The notes under the pieces are model-generated. The model had not been told where the DNA came from. It did not search any database and worked only from the letters and a program-made list of their open reading frames with translations. Below, one piece after another: positions 62,099 through 64,000 of a stretch of 64,000 nucleotides of DNA (positions are counted from its first letter, which is position 1; every line of letters begins with the position of its first letter). The position numbers and the translations under genes are program-made. Source of the stretch: Winogradskyella psychrotolerans. Its GTDB lineage: Bacteria; Bacteroidota; Bacteroidia; Flavobacteriales; Flavobacteriaceae. The stretch is from positions 47,836-111,835 of the forward strand of contig NZ_JAHKPN010000046.1 in NCBI RefSeq assembly GCF_018860545.1. The letters run 5' to 3'.

Positions 62099-63154
62099 CT
62101 ATGGTCTTGCTTCTAATATTAAATTAAAAGGCGTTTCTGAAGCGCGTTTAAATTTTGAAAAACCACCTTTAGTTATCACATTTTTTAGTTTTTCTTCTCC
62201 AGCTTGCGCGCCTAAAGCCAAACCTACTTCTTGGTTTAGAGAACATGGTGTGCAAAGCATGGTTGAAAAAGCATAAAAAGCTCTACCAACTGGGGTTAAA
62301 TTTTCTTCTAAACTGTCTTTAGCAAAGGGTTCTACAATCATACATGTTCCGTCTGGTTTTAAAGCTGCTTTTGCGTGTGAACAAGCACCAACAGGATCTC
62401 CCATATCATGTAAGCAATCAAAAAACGTAATAAAATCGTAATCTTTCCCAGGGAAATCTTTAGCCAATGCTACTTCAAAAGAGACATTAGCTACACCTGC
62501 AGCCTTTGCTCTAACTTTAGCTTGTTCTACTGATGCTGCGTGAAAATCGAAACCTATAAATGTTGAATTAGGAAACGCTTTTGCCATTATAATTGTAGAA
62601 GCTGCATGACCACAACCTATATCTGCGACTTTTGCTCCTTTTTCTAATTTTTGAACCACACCATCCAAAGCCGGAATCCAATTAGAAATTAGGTTGCCTT
62701 CGTAAGAAGGACTAAAGAACTTCTCTGTTCCGCAGAATAAACAAGAATTATGATCTCCCCAAGACACACCTTCACCTGTTTTAAAAGCTTTTTCTATTTT
62801 AGGTTCATCGTGATATACTGAAGAAATAGCATAAAATGCACCTGTCATAAACACAGGGCTTTTTCTGTTTCCAAAAACCATAGATTGCTCTGGTGTCATA
62901 AAGAATTTTTTGCTTACAGCGTCATATTCTATATAACCTGAAGCTGCTTGTGCAGACAACCATTCTCTAACGTAGCGTTCTGCCGTATTTGTTTTCTCGG
63001 CTAATTCATACGATGTTAAATGACCATGATCTGTTAAGGTGGTAAACAAACCAAGTTTATCTCCAATTGTAATTAATGGTCCATTGGCTGCAGCTCCCAT
63101 TTCGGTGACTACTTTACCTAATAAGTCGTGTAATTTGTTTTCGTTTACTTCCAT
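62099..63154 (-). CDS. Winged-helix class I SAM-dependent methyltransferase
   Basis: A 351-residue methyltransferase, start at 63154 (MEVNENKLHDLLGKVVTEMG). The N-terminal 90 residues form a winged-helix dimerisation domain (LTSYELAEKTNTAERYVREWLSA-like), as in Rv2258c-type and O-methyltransferases. The SAM loop is VADIGCGHAASTIIMAKAFP, then FIGFDFHAASVEQA and TFFDCLHDMGDPV. Substrate unknown; SWGDHNSCLFCGTEKF is conserved in this family. It precedes the MddA-like gene (106-bp gap), so a sulfur-related role is possible. Confidence 0.87.
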   Translation of the reverse strand: MEVNENKLHDLLGKVVTEMGAAANGPLITIGDKLGLFTTLTDHGHLTSYELAEKTNTAERYVREWLSAQAASGYIEYDAVSKKFFMTPEQSMVFGNRKSPVFMTGAFYAISSVYHDEPKIEKAFKTGEGVSWGDHNSCLFCGTEKFFSPSYEGNLISNWIPALDGVVQKLEKGAKVADIGCGHAASTIIMAKAFPNSTFIGFDFHAASVEQAKVRAKAAGVANVSFEVALAKDFPGKDYDFITFFDCLHDMGDPVGACSHAKAALKPDGTCMIVEPFAKDSLEENLTPVGRAFYAFSTMLCTPCSLNQEVGLALGAQAGEEKLKNVITKGGFSKFKRASETPFNLILEARP

Positions 63155-63283
63155 GATTTTTATATTAATTAATATCTGTTTCTCGTATTTTATGGGTATT
63201 GATATCATTGTAATCTTGTATTTATTGTTAATGAAATTTCTAATCTATTAACTATAAATTGCGACAGAATGAAGTCCTCAGTA

Positions 63284-63988
63284 TTATCTAAATCCTATCC
63301 ATTCAATTTTTACATATCCGTTACCTCCAATACTGCCGTTTTCGGCGCTAATTGGAGTTGCAAAATCAAGTTCTACACCAATACCTCCTTTGCCACCAAA
63401 ACCAAATAAGCTCCCATTATCTCCACCTAAGCCGCCAAAACCAGGGGATGCATCTAAAGAAAATATACTTCGCTGTTCACCACGCGTTCCATTATTACCT
63501 GCAGGGAAACCAGAACCTCCAGAACCACCATTTTCTGAGTTTATACTATTACTTAACCCACCAGAACCAGCAATTGCTATATATAGATTTGTTCCTCCAA
63601 GTGATATTTCAGAGGATTGTCCGCTAGATCCACTTTGACTAACAGTACCACCATTACCAGGACTGCCTACTATAACTGTATAAGTGACATTTCCTTCTAA
63701 ATTTTCATTGGTAAGTAGCTTAAATTCTCCAGCACCTCCACCACCACCTCCTCCTGTCGAAGAAGACCCTGAGCTATAATCTACACCACCAGCACCTCCG
63801 CCACCTGCTCCAATAATTGTTATTGTTGCGACTATGTCAGTGGCATCGATTGAGAATTCATGAGTGCCCGTATCTAAAAATTCGAATGTACCTGCAACTT
63901 CTTCTTTTGGCTCATTGTCTTCTTTAGAGCATCCAATTAGTGTTAGAATACTAAGAAAAAACATTATGTTTTTGATGTTAATTTTCAT
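63284..63988 (-). CDS. Glycine-rich lipoprotein
   Basis: A 234-residue lipoprotein (TLIGCSKED) with a short acidic linker, a DTGTHEFSIDATDIVATITI beta-strand opening and long Gly/Ser-rich stretches (GGGGAGGVDYSSGSSS, GGSGGSGFPAGNNGTRGE) ending YVKIEWIG. This is the PF21722-like glycine-rich domain seen in surface proteins. Role unknown; probably displayed at the cell surface. Confidence 0.82.
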   Translation of the reverse strand: MKINIKNIMFFLSILTLIGCSKEDNEPKEEVAGTFEFLDTGTHEFSIDATDIVATITIIGAGGGGAGGVDYSSGSSSTGGGGGGGAGEFKLLTNENLEGNVTYTVIVGSPGNGGTVSQSGSSGQSSEISLGGTNLYIAIAGSGGLSNSINSENGGSGGSGFPAGNNGTRGEQRSIFSLDASPGFGGLGGDNGSLFGFGGKGGIGVELDFATPISAENGSIGGNGYVKIEWIGFR

Positions 63989-64000
63989 AGGTTTTTATCA

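Noticed and set aside
63352..63638. Two Pro/His-rich plus-strand frames opposite the glycine-rich lipoprotein
   Set aside because: They mirror Gly codons of the real gene on the other strand.
1..64000. tRNA, rRNA, insertion sequences, prophage
   Set aside because: I looked in the gaps for cloverleaf-like arms, transposase frames and terminal repeats and saw none; a tRNAscan or ISfinder search was not possible.

Overview
The window looks like chromosomal DNA of a marine member of the Flavobacteriaceae (Bacteroidota). It is AT-rich, it carries the flavobacterial promoter type (TTG about 19 nt before TAnnTTTG), several proteins end in type IX secretion (T9SS) type A sorting domains, many lipoproteins have C-S/K-S/D-D/E starts, and it encodes a PL6 alginate lyase. 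I cannot name the genus from sequence alone.

Layout. 1-5496 (minus): a fatty-acid beta-oxidation operon in the order MarR regulator, FadN-type bifunctional enzyme, thiolase, acyl-CoA dehydrogenase (cut by the window edge), with a broken four-helix-bundle gene inside it. 5813-7585: acyl-CoA synthetase. 7860-10499: secreted PL6 alginate lyase behind a double GGTTAACC palindrome. 10572-18760 (minus): purL, two secreted endonuclease I paralogues and an RsmB-type rRNA methyltransferase.

18930-36176 (plus) is the most unusual part. An ECF sigma factor, a putative membrane anti-sigma factor and a Spy/CpxP-like protein are followed by about 15 envelope genes: six lipoproteins with YHYH-type motifs in three sequence subtypes, two stand-alone EF-hand proteins, two proteins that fuse EF-hands to a YHYH domain in opposite orders, three signal-peptide/C-terminal-anchor proteins whose predicted mature N-terminus is histidine, a SCO1-like copper chaperone, an arylsulfotransferase-like lipoprotein, a Cthe_2159-like beta-helix lipoprotein, a MORN-type lipoprotein and a BNR/YCF48-like lipoprotein. 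At least six intergenic sites share one promoter-like motif (CAAGTTTTTT, then CATCTAA at fixed spacing). One lies before the sigma gene itself, so the block reads as one autoregulated ECF regulon. Metal handling at the envelope (copper and/or calcium) is my inference. A second sigma/anti-sigma/Spy-like triad (37777-36221, minus) faces it.

37955-38048 holds a promoter plus two hairpins with no ORF: a likely small RNA. 38148-56934 is mostly housekeeping: ABC exporter, phosphohexomutase, glycosyltransferase, L31, GlmU-like protein, oligopeptide-binding protein, MtaB, lytic transglycosylase, cardiolipin synthase, L34, CarB, and a tiny protein that is little more than a T9SS sorting domain. 56985-60336 (minus): thioesterase, DUF3307, SatD with three evenly spaced palindromic operators upstream, and RmuC. 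60391-61175 is a deletion scar joining the 5' part of a TPR lipoprotein gene to the 3' part of a second SCO1 gene. 61254-63988 (minus): an MddA-like methyltransferase, a winged-helix SAM methyltransferase and a glycine-rich lipoprotein. I saw no tRNA, rRNA, CRISPR array, insertion sequence or prophage.
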